DNA from: Lachnospiraceae bacterium
GTDB taxonomy: Bacteria > Bacillota > Clostridia > Lachnospirales > Lachnospiraceae
Direction: 5' to 3'
Assembly (NCBI GenBank): GCA_017460885.1
Contig: JAFUAB010000023.1
Location: 1-53,160 of the forward strand
Length of the DNA: 53,160 nucleotides
The notes under the pieces are model-generated. The model was not told the origin of the DNA and ran no database searches. It was given only the letters and a program-made list of their open reading frames with translations. The position numbers and the translations under genes are program-made. Positions 33,336 through 43,600 of this stretch are shown piece after piece (the stretch's first letter is position 1; each line of letters starts with the position of its first letter).

Positions 33336-34066
33336 AACTCGAACTCCTTTCTGCGTAAAGATATGACCGTAACGATCACGGCAGCGGCAACATAGATAAC
33401 TGCCGGTATGATCTGCCATCCGAAGCGTCCGATCTCTACCAGCTTATAAGATAAGTCCAGCAGCCCGTCAAAGGTATAATCATATATGGTAAACTCCGTG
33501 AACAGGCTCATCACCGTGAATGTCACCTTAAAAATGGCAGTAAACGCCACACAGGCCACGATCCCTGCGGCTGATGAGTCCGTAAGGAACATTATCATCG
33601 CAGAGAACACTATATAACCATAGTAACGGAGCATCGTAAAAAGTATATATATGACGATGCATCTCCTCTGGAAATCACTCAGCGCGATGCTTCCGTCGTC
33701 AAGCGACTTAATAAGCCCCCCAATGAAAATGAAATAACAGGCAAGAAGTATTGCTCCGTCCAGAAACTTGGACGCAATAAGCTTGTCTCTCGTCAGTCCG
33801 TGGCCGAGTATGCACTGCATTGATTTGGAGGACAGTTCATTGGAAAAAACCGCTACGAATATGGGGATCACCACAAACAGGGCTCCAAAAGGAGTATCGG
33901 ACAAAGCTTTGTGCAATCCGTCGATAAAGCCCTTTGCGCCGGCGTCTACGCCCATGGCGCCGGTTACTATCTGATCAATGGTGCGATACAGGACAAGGAT
34001 CAGACCCACATACAATATCTTGCTCTTCAGCGCGCGTATAAGATCCGCTTTGATCAGGTTTCTCAA
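33332..34066 (-). CDS. ABC-2 type transporter permease
   Basis: A 244-aa, six-helix permease. TTG 34066 has GGAGG 9 bases upstream and overlaps the ATPase stop as TTGA. The coupling segment SSKSMQCILGHGLTRDKLIASK closely resembles that of the second permease. A hydrophilic loop near residue 40-60 is probably outside. It works with the ATPase at 34063-34905 and the paralogous permease. Confidence 0.88.
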   Translation of the reverse strand: MRNLIKADLIRALKSKILYVGLILVLYRTIDQIVTGAMGVDAGAKGFIDGLHKALSDTPFGALFVVIPIFVAVFSNELSSKSMQCILGHGLTRDKLIASKFLDGAILLACYFIFIGGLIKSLDDGSIALSDFQRRCIVIYILFTMLRYYGYIVFSAMIMFLTDSSAAGIVACVAFTAIFKVTFTVMSLFTEFTIYDYTFDGLLDLSYKLVEIGRFGWQIIPAVIYVAAAVIVTVISLRRKEFEF

Positions 34067-34905
34067 TCCTTCGCACCTCCGATCAGTTCAAAATAGTAGT
34101 CCTCAAGGGTCACCTTCTCCTTGCCTTCCTTCACTACCCTGATGCCATTATCCGCAAGTACCTGTCTTGCCCTGTCCAGATCACCGACTGCCACGGATAA
34201 CTCCACCTCGGGACGCTTAGCGCTTAAGTCCTCCTGGGAGATCTCCTTCGCTATCACGCCCTCATTTACTATACCGAACCGGTCTGCGGTATTCTCCAGC
34301 TCTCCGAGGATGTGGCTTGACACTATCACCGTCATCCCGTATTCGTCACGGAATCTCTGTATCATATGACGCACATCCGCGATACCCTGGGGATCCAGTC
34401 CGTTGGTGGGCTCATCCAGTATCAGGATCTCGGGAGTTCCCAGTATGGCATTGGCTATCCCCAGTCTCTGCTTCATCCCGAGAGAATACCCTTTCACGGG
34501 TTTCTTCCCCGCATCCTTTAATCCTACCAGTTCAAGTACACGGCTTACCTCTGTCTTCAATTCTTTGCCGGGTATCCCTTTGGCTCTGGCATAGTATTCC
34601 AGATTTGCTCTTCCCGACAGGTAATTGTAGAAATTCGAACCTACAAAGAATCCGATTCGGCGTCTGCCTTCAAAAAGTTCCTTTCTGCTTACGGAGCCGG
34701 ATATGGATACCGTACCGGAGGTATACTCAGAAAGTCCCAGGATCATCTTGAATATCGTCGTCTTGCCTGCACCGTTCTTGCCTACAAGTCCGTATATATC
34801 CCCCTTGTTGACCTGCATTGATACACCTTTAAGGACCTGCGCTTTGCCGTAGCTTTTATGGATATCGTCAAGCTTTATCACTGCCGTTTTCTCTGCATTA
34901 CTCAT
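34063..34905 (-). CDS. ABC transporter ATP-binding protein (BcrA/LanF-like)
   Basis: A 280-aa ATPase. Walker A GLVGKNGAGKTT, a signature SLGMKQRLGIANAIL (LSGGQ variant typical of the BcrA/LanF group), Walker B EILILDEPTNGLDP and the H-loop VIVSSHILGELE are intact. The last 70 residues form a C-terminal domain common in this group. ATG 34905 is preferred: GGAGG lies 5-6 bases upstream, and the longer frame would overlap the M13 gene. Members of this group export peptides or give immunity to antimicrobial peptides. Here it lies between an M13 peptidase and a subtilisin. Confidence 0.92.
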   Translation of the reverse strand: MSNAEKTAVIKLDDIHKSYGKAQVLKGVSMQVNKGDIYGLVGKNGAGKTTIFKMILGLSEYTSGTVSISGSVSRKELFEGRRRIGFFVGSNFYNYLSGRANLEYYARAKGIPGKELKTEVSRVLELVGLKDAGKKPVKGYSLGMKQRLGIANAILGTPEILILDEPTNGLDPQGIADVRHMIQRFRDEYGMTVIVSSHILGELENTADRFGIVNEGVIAKEISQEDLSAKRPEVELSVAVGDLDRARQVLADNGIRVVKEGKEKVTLEDYYFELIGGAKD

Positions 34906-34921
34906 TTTGTCCTCCATAATC

Positions 34922-37003
34922 TCACCATACATTTATCCGTTTCTCCGGAGCCAGATACATGCCGTCTCCGGGCTTAATGTCATAGGTTTCATAAAATTCG
35001 TCAAATTGCTGAAGAGTGATATTGATCCGGTGGAAATTCAGCGGATGAACATCAATGCCCATCATCTGAAGCTCATTTTTCTCTTCGGTCTGCATGCGCC
35101 AAAGCGCTGCATAGGCTCTGAAGAAAGAGTCGTAATCAAAATCCGGGATATTCTTCACCATATACAGCACAGCCTTCATGCCGGCCATATCGGCTATAGC
35201 TTCATTTTTGACATTCTGTCCGTTGACCTGCTGCTTGCCGGGTACGGGACGTGCCAGAGAAAAATACCCCGCGAGGGCATCAGCACGTTCATTTAATCTG
35301 GATCTGTCCTCTTCGCTCATCCAGTCCAGCTGTTCTCCGTTATCATCATATACCCTTCCGTCCTTGTCATAGTGGGATCCGTCGGCATCAAAGCCGTGGG
35401 ATATCTCATGTCCCACAACGCTGCCCACTCCTCCCAGAAGCTGTTCGAATGAAGCCTCCGTTCCGTAGCGGTCTTCAGCATCGGCGATCCAGCCCGCCAG
35501 TATGAAGATCGCGTTCTGCGATGGGCTGTAGTAGCTGTTGATCTGAGTCGTGGACTGCTCAGTATCATATATATCCCAGAAACTCCTGTCAAAAGATTCA
35601 TTTGACGCCATCTGTGCAAAATGTCTGTTCAGTTCCCTTCGTCCCTCGGCGGCGGCATCCAAGAGATTACCTCCGTCCTCATAGCCTTTGATCACTACAT
35701 CGGAATAATCAGCTGTATTGTCCGGCCTGATCACACACATCACCATATTATCAAGCTTCTCTCGGGCGGCGGATGCAGTATCGCCGGATATCCAGTCCTC
35801 CTCGCCGAGCATGAAGCTATATGAATCCATCAGATCCTGTGTCATCTGTACATACATATCGCACGAATCCTCATCCGGAAAATATTTCTCCAGATAAAGA
35901 GTATCCATAAGCGGCAGATATCCGCAGGCCGAAAGCGCTGTCTGAAAGAGTCTGTTGTCTCCGGGTAATATGGTATCACTGTTATCCTTTGTTCTGGAAA
36001 GCTCAGCCTCCATGATCTTATCGACATATTCCCTGTCATACAGAAATCTGGTGCCATTTATCAGATGGACGATAAGAAATGATTTAAGGCTCTCTAAATT
36101 CTTTTCGGTATAGATACCGCTCAATCCGGCCAGATACATGTAATCAACATTCAGGCTGTCACACCCTGAATACCCTCTTTGATCAAGTATCTCAAAAAGC
36201 GGATAGGCCCCCGTATATGCGCTTAACCCTTCGCGGTCTGTCTGCACCTGATTAAATGTTTCGCTGGTGGAATAAAAGTCCTTATTTTCAATCTTCGCAA
36301 GTGCGGTCTCTATCTCATAATTTTGATTCAATATCCGGGTTATTTCACTGTCCGAATATCCAAGTCTGTTAAGTATGGAGCGCACGATCAGATCATTTCT
36401 GCTTTTGGCTTCAAGCGTATCCGCTCCAAAAGAAAGATACGCCTCCCTGCTTCTCAGAGAATATGAAGGTGCAGAAAGAAACAAAGTATTCTGGTCTGTA
36501 AACTGCAGCTGCGGACCGACCTTACTTAGCATGAGCAGTCCTATGCCAAAGGGATTGTCGGCAAGGCTACCCTGATAGGCCGTAAGATCATCAATGGACG
36601 AAATATTCTCAATAGGCTCTAAGTATCTGCGCAGAGGTTCCGCGCCGAGACGATCCCGCTCTTCCCAGTTAAGCGCCAGACCGGCAAATGTCTTCATGAC
36701 ATCGGCATTGGCACCTGTAAGACCTTCGTCGTTTATGATATCCATATATCTGTTAAGGACAGGATCTTCATCCGCAAGCTCCTGTTTTGAAGGAGCGTTA
36801 ATGATCCAATCCTTATTGGCGGCAGCTGCAAAATCATCCTGCAGACGGATATCACTGGATGCATCCACATTTCCGATAATGTCAGAATCCACCCATTTGC
36901 CGCCCCCCGGAATATCCGAAAGCGGCCCCTGACTGCCGCATCCTGCCAGGGTAACTGCAGAAATTGCCACAGCCGCTATAAGTGCAACCGTTCGTTTACG
37001 CAT
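34922..37003 (-). CDS. M13-family (neprilysin-like) zinc metallopeptidase lipoprotein
   Basis: A 693-aa lipoprotein (lipobox LAGC, Cys about residue 22). DDFAAAANKDWI opens the M13 N-terminal domain. The catalytic HEISHGFD lies at about residue 533 and NEAIADMAGMKAV at about 603, giving HExxH plus the Glu and Asp of ExxxD. QNAIFILAG stands for the usual substrate-binding NAFY. VHPLNFHRINI and PEKRINVW at the end match the family, except that the last residue is Val-Trp rather than Cys-Arg-Val-Trp. It cleaves peptides at the outer membrane face. It lies 42 bp after the papain-like gene and 16 bp before the ABC ATPase. Confidence 0.94.
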   Translation of the reverse strand: MRKRTVALIAAVAISAVTLAGCGSQGPLSDIPGGGKWVDSDIIGNVDASSDIRLQDDFAAAANKDWIINAPSKQELADEDPVLNRYMDIINDEGLTGANADVMKTFAGLALNWEERDRLGAEPLRRYLEPIENISSIDDLTAYQGSLADNPFGIGLLMLSKVGPQLQFTDQNTLFLSAPSYSLRSREAYLSFGADTLEAKSRNDLIVRSILNRLGYSDSEITRILNQNYEIETALAKIENKDFYSTSETFNQVQTDREGLSAYTGAYPLFEILDQRGYSGCDSLNVDYMYLAGLSGIYTEKNLESLKSFLIVHLINGTRFLYDREYVDKIMEAELSRTKDNSDTILPGDNRLFQTALSACGYLPLMDTLYLEKYFPDEDSCDMYVQMTQDLMDSYSFMLGEEDWISGDTASAAREKLDNMVMCVIRPDNTADYSDVVIKGYEDGGNLLDAAAEGRRELNRHFAQMASNESFDRSFWDIYDTEQSTTQINSYYSPSQNAIFILAGWIADAEDRYGTEASFEQLLGGVGSVVGHEISHGFDADGSHYDKDGRVYDDNGEQLDWMSEEDRSRLNERADALAGYFSLARPVPGKQQVNGQNVKNEAIADMAGMKAVLYMVKNIPDFDYDSFFRAYAALWRMQTEEKNELQMMGIDVHPLNFHRINITLQQFDEFYETYDIKPGDGMYLAPEKRINVW

Positions 37004-37045
37004 GTATATCTCCTTATGTCATGGGATCTCTCATCCCGATATTTC

Positions 37046-40000
37046 TCAAATATAACCTGACTCCCGTTTGCTGAATATATTAAATATTTCTATATTTCGT
37101 GCCTTTATCGTAAACGGAATCGTCAAAAAGCCTCCGTAGCCCGTGCCGTCCGTCTTAGGGATACCGTGCAGGATCACCTTGCCGGTTCCCCGTCCGTTAT
37201 TGTTCATATAGCCTACGATCTCAAAATCCTCGCCCGGTACAAGGACTTTGCCTGAAGATGATGTTAGAAGTCCCTCAAAGGCACTGTCCGGCAGAACCGC
37301 AGCCTCTCCGGTATAGTAAACAGCCGGCAGCTTCTTAGTCTGCTTCGCTACACTCAGTTTCATTGATGAGCTGATAAGCGCATACTCGGCCGATGCTTCA
37401 CCCTCATATCCGCCTATGCCCCTGACCGTCACTATAATCCGGTCTCCGATCCCCGGCGATGTCACATCAGAGCCGTCAACAGCGTTCTTGAATCCGGCGA
37501 TCTCGTAATCAGCCGTGGTCAGCTTTTTTCCATCAGTATCGGTAAGCGTGATGACAGTCTTTTTGTATGAATCCGCTTTAGCTGTAAGCACAGTGTCCGC
37601 AGCTGTCATTTCATCCTGCAGGATGCTTATGTCCTTTTTTACTATTGAATAATAACCGGTAAACGTACCCGTGTAGCATCCCTTAAATTTCACCTTCAGC
37701 ACGGCATTTTGCGTGATCTTCCTGTTGCCTTCACAGGTAATGGTATAATCAGTACCCTCAGTGAGCCTTTTGCCGTCGTCCGTGACGGTTACAGCCGGAA
37801 CTGCACCGCCTTTTAAATACGGCAAACTGTGCTCATATTCGATATGTATGGATTCAGAGTCCGCCCTTTTGCCTTTTTTGATCTGAAACGTCACGGATCT
37901 TACGCCTGAGTAACGTATGCCGGTTCCCCTGATCAACACCACCGCCTTGCCGGGCAGGATATTATTGCGTACATCAAGATCGTAATCTATGCTCTCGCGC
38001 AGGGTATCGTTCCTTGTCGTGTCCGTGATGACAAGCTTCGGCACGATCTTATCCCCGGTATAGATATATGATTTCTTCTCAATACTTACAGATACCTTAC
38101 TGATGGGCATTTGATCAGTGGTCACAAGTATGGGGATCGAGATATCTCCCAGGTAATTCTGTACCGTTTTGGTCTTAGCAGTGATATGGGCTATGTACCT
38201 TCCCGGCGCCGTGACTCCCTTAAGCAGAACCTCCGGTTCATCCTCGGAAGCATAGGTGAGTGTAAAAACCGATGTCTTAAAGGTAATCTGCGCCCCCGTC
38301 TCCGCGTTCCTGAGTACCGGTATGGGTTTTTGCACAGCGTTTTGTTTCTTCGGATTAAGTACTATCTCATCCGCTGTGATATCATTTCCAAGTTCTGCCG
38401 GAGCGATGGTAAAATATACCACCTTGCTGGTCGCGGCGTAATTACCCTTAAACTGTATCTTAATCCTTGCCTGTCCCGCGTTTTTATTGTTCGCATAGGA
38501 AAGCGTATAGTCCCGCTTCTCCTTTAAAAGCTTTATACCGTCATAGACATGTACCGCCGGTTTTATTGCAGCCCCCGTATAGACATAGGCGCGCTCGCTG
38601 TCATCGATCCCGCCGACCCAGAGTTTATATGTGTGGTTTCCTGCATCATCCACATCGGACACCCTGGCCAGTATCTCATAAACCTGGGCATCGGTCAGGC
38701 TGCCGCCTTCTCCTTCTCCCGTTATGGACAGGTCCTCAGCCAAAGCCGCCCTGGTGGCCTCATCTGCTTCCTTTACCGGATCCGTATGCCACTTATCTTC
38801 CTTTCTGACGGTGACTGTAAATGAATTGGAGACAGTGGGTGCTGCATTTGAGACCGCCTTGATCACACAGCTCCCCTCTGACATACCGGTCAGCACTCCA
38901 TTCTCATCCACTATGGCGATCCCGGGGTCGCTGCTATACCAGTTAACAGTCCGGTCGGATACGTAATACGGTGTGAAATTGATCCGCAGCGTTTTCTTAA
39001 AGCCTGGGCTGACGGTCAGACCTATCACCGATAACCCGTCTTCAAAATCCAGCGCCTCAGGTATGAACACCGCATCCTCCGGAATATCATCAGTAAATGC
39101 CTTGATGACCAGATTGCCCCCTATGCTGTCCTCGACATCCTTCCATCCGCCATCATAATACAGGCTCTGTCCGGGCTGTAAGCCGGCTTTGATGGTGGCC
39201 CAGCCCGACCAGCTGATCTCTCTGCCTATAGTCGGAACGGCTCCGGACTTTTTAAGCGTCACTACAACGGAGAAGCTCTGTCCTGCGGATACATACGCAG
39301 GGGCAGGTAACGGTACGGTATAGTATCCCGGATATACTGTAGTACCTGAAGCCGAAGCCTCCGTGACCTTCCTGCCGCTCTCGGGGTTAGACAGATCGCT
39401 TAATTGCGTATATATATCTATGGTATATTCCAGATTGGCAGATGAGGTCTGAAAGGCTGCCGCCCTTATAAGTTCGCCGTTTTCACACGCTTTTGCGGTG
39501 AAGATATTTGCGGTCTTAAGTTCGTCCTCTGAATATGAATCAGGTGTCCAGCCCTTCCTGTACATAGCGCCGTCATACTGATAATTATGTGCATAATTAT
39601 CTTCAGCCTCCAGCTCGAAGGCTCTGGCTCCTGCCGCAAGAGAAGCATTCTCATAGGACATCCAGAAATATCCGGCATAGGAAGGGTTCTCAATGCCCTC
39701 CGAAGAAGAACCGGCCGTCCAGCTGTTTCTTATAAGCCACGCTCCGTCACCTTCCGGTTTGGTCGCAAAATTATCTTTGGAGAAATCATCATCCCAGCCC
39801 ACGATGACTACGGCGTGATTCTGTCTTCCGCCGTGTGTGCTCTTATCATAATATGCTCCGGTATCGCTGTTGTAAGTGCCGGCGTCTGTGAGGGGAGAAC
39901 TGCTGCTGGCGGAATAGTAGCTTACCGCGATAGCCCCCTGATCCCTGATCAGTCGCTTGGCCCCCTCAGGATCCTCCTTAAGGTTAACCTCATAGATATG

Positions 40001-40669
40001 TGTCAGATGGGCTTTATCCAGATATGCAAGTTCATCATCCGGTACCAGGATTTTGTTCTGCACGCTGGTCGCATCAGAGCTTTTGAGCACCTCTTCGTCG
40101 GCTGCTCCCGTCCAGCATGCAAGCACGTTCTGCGAAAATACCGGATTACCGCCAATGGTTAAGATATTCGTACCTGATGGTACACCGTTGGAATCCTCCG
40201 CGGTTCCGCCCAGGGGATCTGTCACTGAATGATAAGAAAACCATACCGTATGAAGCTCCGACAGATCCGGTTCTTCATAAATATTCTTATTCATCAGGTT
40301 GATCTCCGCAAGAGCCATCGTAGCGTGCGCCCAGCAGGTGCTTTTGAACTGGCTCCTTAAGTCAGGAAGCTCCGGCGTGATATATTTGGCGGGCTGATAA
40401 TCTGCAAGAAGATGCTCCGTTTCATCCCCTTCATCTTCGGAGGAAATGGCCGTGCTCTCGATATCATTTTCTCCGGGAACCATGCGGAAACCTCCGGATT
40501 CACTATCCTCCTCTGCATATACTTCATCCTGCAACACCGGCACCGTCTCTTCCTGTGCGTACGACACCTCTGTGCCGCACAAAAGGACCGCGGTCGCAAG
40601 AAGGAGCGCGGCCGCTTTTTTCCGGACTAATGATCTTCTATGATGTTTTCCTAAGATTTTTCCTCTCAT
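37046..40669 (-). CDS. Secreted papain-like (C1A) peptidase with lectin-like, Ig-like and beta-repeat domains
   Basis: A 1207-aa protein with a signal peptide (KKAAALLLATAVLLCGTEVS). The peptidase domain has RSQFKSTCWAHATMALAE (Gln oxyanion residue and Cys about 110), HGGRQNHAVVIVGWDDDF (His about 284) and AWLIRNSWTAG (Asn about 313). The next region (EDNYAHNYQYDGAMYRKG to IKAFTDD) fits the lectin-like domain often joined to C1 peptidases of gut and archaeal origin. A group 2 Ig-like domain follows, then several repeats of the type YTGAAIKPAVHVYDG. No anchor is visible. It starts 18 bp after the giant LRR protein. Confidence 0.92.
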   Translation of the reverse strand: MRGKILGKHHRRSLVRKKAAALLLATAVLLCGTEVSYAQEETVPVLQDEVYAEEDSESGGFRMVPGENDIESTAISSEDEGDETEHLLADYQPAKYITPELPDLRSQFKSTCWAHATMALAEINLMNKNIYEEPDLSELHTVWFSYHSVTDPLGGTAEDSNGVPSGTNILTIGGNPVFSQNVLACWTGAADEEVLKSSDATSVQNKILVPDDELAYLDKAHLTHIYEVNLKEDPEGAKRLIRDQGAIAVSYYSASSSSPLTDAGTYNSDTGAYYDKSTHGGRQNHAVVIVGWDDDFSKDNFATKPEGDGAWLIRNSWTAGSSSEGIENPSYAGYFWMSYENASLAAGARAFELEAEDNYAHNYQYDGAMYRKGWTPDSYSEDELKTANIFTAKACENGELIRAAAFQTSSANLEYTIDIYTQLSDLSNPESGRKVTEASASGTTVYPGYYTVPLPAPAYVSAGQSFSVVVTLKKSGAVPTIGREISWSGWATIKAGLQPGQSLYYDGGWKDVEDSIGGNLVIKAFTDDIPEDAVFIPEALDFEDGLSVIGLTVSPGFKKTLRINFTPYYVSDRTVNWYSSDPGIAIVDENGVLTGMSEGSCVIKAVSNAAPTVSNSFTVTVRKEDKWHTDPVKEADEATRAALAEDLSITGEGEGGSLTDAQVYEILARVSDVDDAGNHTYKLWVGGIDDSERAYVYTGAAIKPAVHVYDGIKLLKEKRDYTLSYANNKNAGQARIKIQFKGNYAATSKVVYFTIAPAELGNDITADEIVLNPKKQNAVQKPIPVLRNAETGAQITFKTSVFTLTYASEDEPEVLLKGVTAPGRYIAHITAKTKTVQNYLGDISIPILVTTDQMPISKVSVSIEKKSYIYTGDKIVPKLVITDTTRNDTLRESIDYDLDVRNNILPGKAVVLIRGTGIRYSGVRSVTFQIKKGKRADSESIHIEYEHSLPYLKGGAVPAVTVTDDGKRLTEGTDYTITCEGNRKITQNAVLKVKFKGCYTGTFTGYYSIVKKDISILQDEMTAADTVLTAKADSYKKTVITLTDTDGKKLTTADYEIAGFKNAVDGSDVTSPGIGDRIIVTVRGIGGYEGEASAEYALISSSMKLSVAKQTKKLPAVYYTGEAAVLPDSAFEGLLTSSSGKVLVPGEDFEIVGYMNNNGRGTGKVILHGIPKTDGTGYGGFLTIPFTIKARNIEIFNIFSKRESGYI

Positions 40670-40687
40670 CTGATCATGATCCGTAAG

Positions 40688-43600
40688 TTATTTTATCCTC
40701 TCAAGATCCACGCCTGCCTCGATAAGAAGCGTCTTGATGGTCTCCTTGTCCGCCTTCTTAGCCGAGATCTTAAAGGTCGCTCCTGTGCTGATATCCTCAA
40801 AGGCGTCGGCACCGACAGTTTTTAAGTTAGTCGGCGAAGCAGACTGTATGGTGACGGTGTCAAGTGATATGCATCCCGCAAAGGCTCTGCCGTCTATGGC
40901 GTCTGTTGTCTTCGGAAGCTTAATGCTCTTAAGGCCGGTGCAGCCCGTAAAGGCGCCGAAAAAGATGGTTTTGACTCCCTTCATCGTAACGGATGAAAGC
41001 TGTACGCATCCCGCAAAAGCGTCGGGACATATCTCGGTAACATTTTTGCCAAGCGTGGCTTTCTTAAGATTCTTATTATACGCAAATGCTCCGTCCTGTA
41101 CTGAAATGACCTTGAGCTTTGCACCGCGAAAGGTTACGGTGTCAGGCACATTAAGCTTCTCTATACTCTTGTCGGTAGATCCCGTAAGCAGTACCCCTGT
41201 AAGATCCGGATCAAGGATCTCATATGTAAGCCCTGTCCTGCTTACGAAGGAGGTGGACTGTCTAAGCAGCTGCCCGCTTAGTTTCCGCGCGGCCTCTTCT
41301 CCCTTGAAGGAATATTTAAATACCGTCACGTCAGGCACACCCTTAAAGGCGTCTTCTCCGACTGTAAGTGAAGGTGATGCAATAGTTACCTTGTTAAGCT
41401 TGGCGCATCCGCTGTAGGCTTCCGCACCGAGAGTCTTAACTGCTGCAGGGATCGCGGCGCTCTTTAATGCCGTATCGCCTGCAAAGGCTCTGTCGCCTAT
41501 GGAAGTTACTGTCTTAGGTATCGTGACCTTAGTCAGCATCACATTATTCTCAAAGGCTCCGTCAGCTATGGCTGTGACTGTATATTTATATCCTTTGAAG
41601 GTCACCTTCGCAGGTATCGATAAGGATTTTAGTTTTGCTTTTGCGGGATCGGTAAGACCTGTCACCGACAGAGTCTTATCTGCTTTGGAGCTGATGCTGT
41701 ACGTGATGCCTTTTTTGTCTGTCACCTGATCAGATGCATTCATAAGGGTGTCTGTCAGTTCATTCCGGGCAGCAGCATCCTTGATCGCAATATTATAATC
41801 CGCACTTTGAGGTACGCCGAGGAATACGTCTGTGCCTAAGTTATTACCCGTCAGTTTATCTGACTTAACAGTAATCTTCAAAAGACCTGTGCAGCCGGCA
41901 AATGCCTTGTCCCCGATATATGCAACCGATGCCGGGATGATGAGATTCTTTAATCCTGCGCATCCGTAAAATGCCTCTGCTTCTATGCGTTCAAGCTTAG
42001 CAGGTAAAGTGACGGCTGATATCCCGGCGCATCCCTTAAATGCGCTTTCTCCTATCTGTTTAAGCGCGCTGCCAAATGTAACCCCCTTTAAGTTCTCACA
42101 TCCCTCGAAGGCGCTGCTGCCTATCTGCGTCACATTCCTGCCGATGCTTAACTTTTCTATGCTTAAGCTCTTATTGAAGGCGTAAGCATCAATACGGGTA
42201 ACATTATATTTCTTGCCATCGATGGTAACTGTGGCAGGTATGGTCAGCGTCTTAACATTCGCACCATCTTCAGGACCACATACAGCAGCATCGGTCTCAT
42301 TGATGATGCGGTACTGTATTCCACCAACTGCATATGAACCGGTGGTGTCTGTTCTCTCACCCTCCTTAAGGATATTCACATCAATCACAAATGTCCTTAT
42401 GGCAGCGGTCGGAAGCTTATGGAAAGAGTCTTCCCCATACGAATCCTCATCATCCATGGACTGGAATTCTTCGCCATCGATCACTACGGTGCTGTCTCCG
42501 GTATTGTTATCTGCCACATATTCAGAATTGTCCGGATAAACATATACCTTGATCCTGCCGGTTCCCTCACTGAGTGTATGAAGCATTCCGTCAGTGTTTA
42601 TCTCGGCATTATCTCCGATGTACTCGTAATGGTATGACAGACCCTCAGTTCCGGTGGAGAGTTCTACAAGCTCATTATTCTGATCAAATGTTGCCTGCGC
42701 ACCCTTTCTGGGAGAATCGGTAAGGATCCTGGCCTGGATATCCACGGTCTCACCGGCTTCTAAGGTGATCTGACCCTTGCCGCTGCTTACGAGCACTCCC
42801 GTAAGATTGCCGTCATCATCCTCTGCCGCCTTCACTGCGTCAACCTGTACTCCGGTCACGAAACCTATATCTTCAAGTGCACTTTCTGATATGGAGCGGG
42901 TGATGAATTTATTCGATGAAGCAGAGCCGGTATCATACACCGCATCTCGCACAGCATCCTTTACAGGGATTCTGAGCCTGCCCATCCCGCCGGAATAAAC
43001 TGCGTAGAGCTGCAGTTCTTCGGCGACAAATTCCGTGCTTTGCACCTGATCATCTGATGCGTCGTCATCAACATCAGGATCATCAGATGCACCGTTATCC
43101 GCGGCCAGATCATCGGTTACAGTAAAATCATCATCCGATACCTCGATAAGCACGCACCTTGCGCCATCATCCTGCGCATCGTTCTCATTTTCTTCATCGA
43201 ATTCATAGCTCTCACCCGGCATCAGCGCAGGGTACTCTATCTGCTTAAGTGTCTTATCGGCGGACCCTCTCTGCACTACAAGGCTTATCACTCCGGCATC
43301 TGCAAGGGCTGTGCCCTCATTTATTACCCTGCCTGCCACCTGATAGAGATTACGCACACCTGTATCGCTGATGCTTATATCCTGCAGAGTGATATCAGGG
43401 GCAAGCTCCCGTGTAATGGTCGCATCATCAACTATGTTGCCCTCTGCATCCGAAAGTGTGATCGTAACCCCGGCATTCACTGCGTCCTCTGCAAGCGGAA
43501 CAGACCCGGTTACGACGTAAGTGTCGCCGCCTCCTAAGCCGTTTATGGTGATCTTCTCTGCTGCGGTCGTCTCTCCCTCGCCGTCTTCAGTCTCAGCGGG

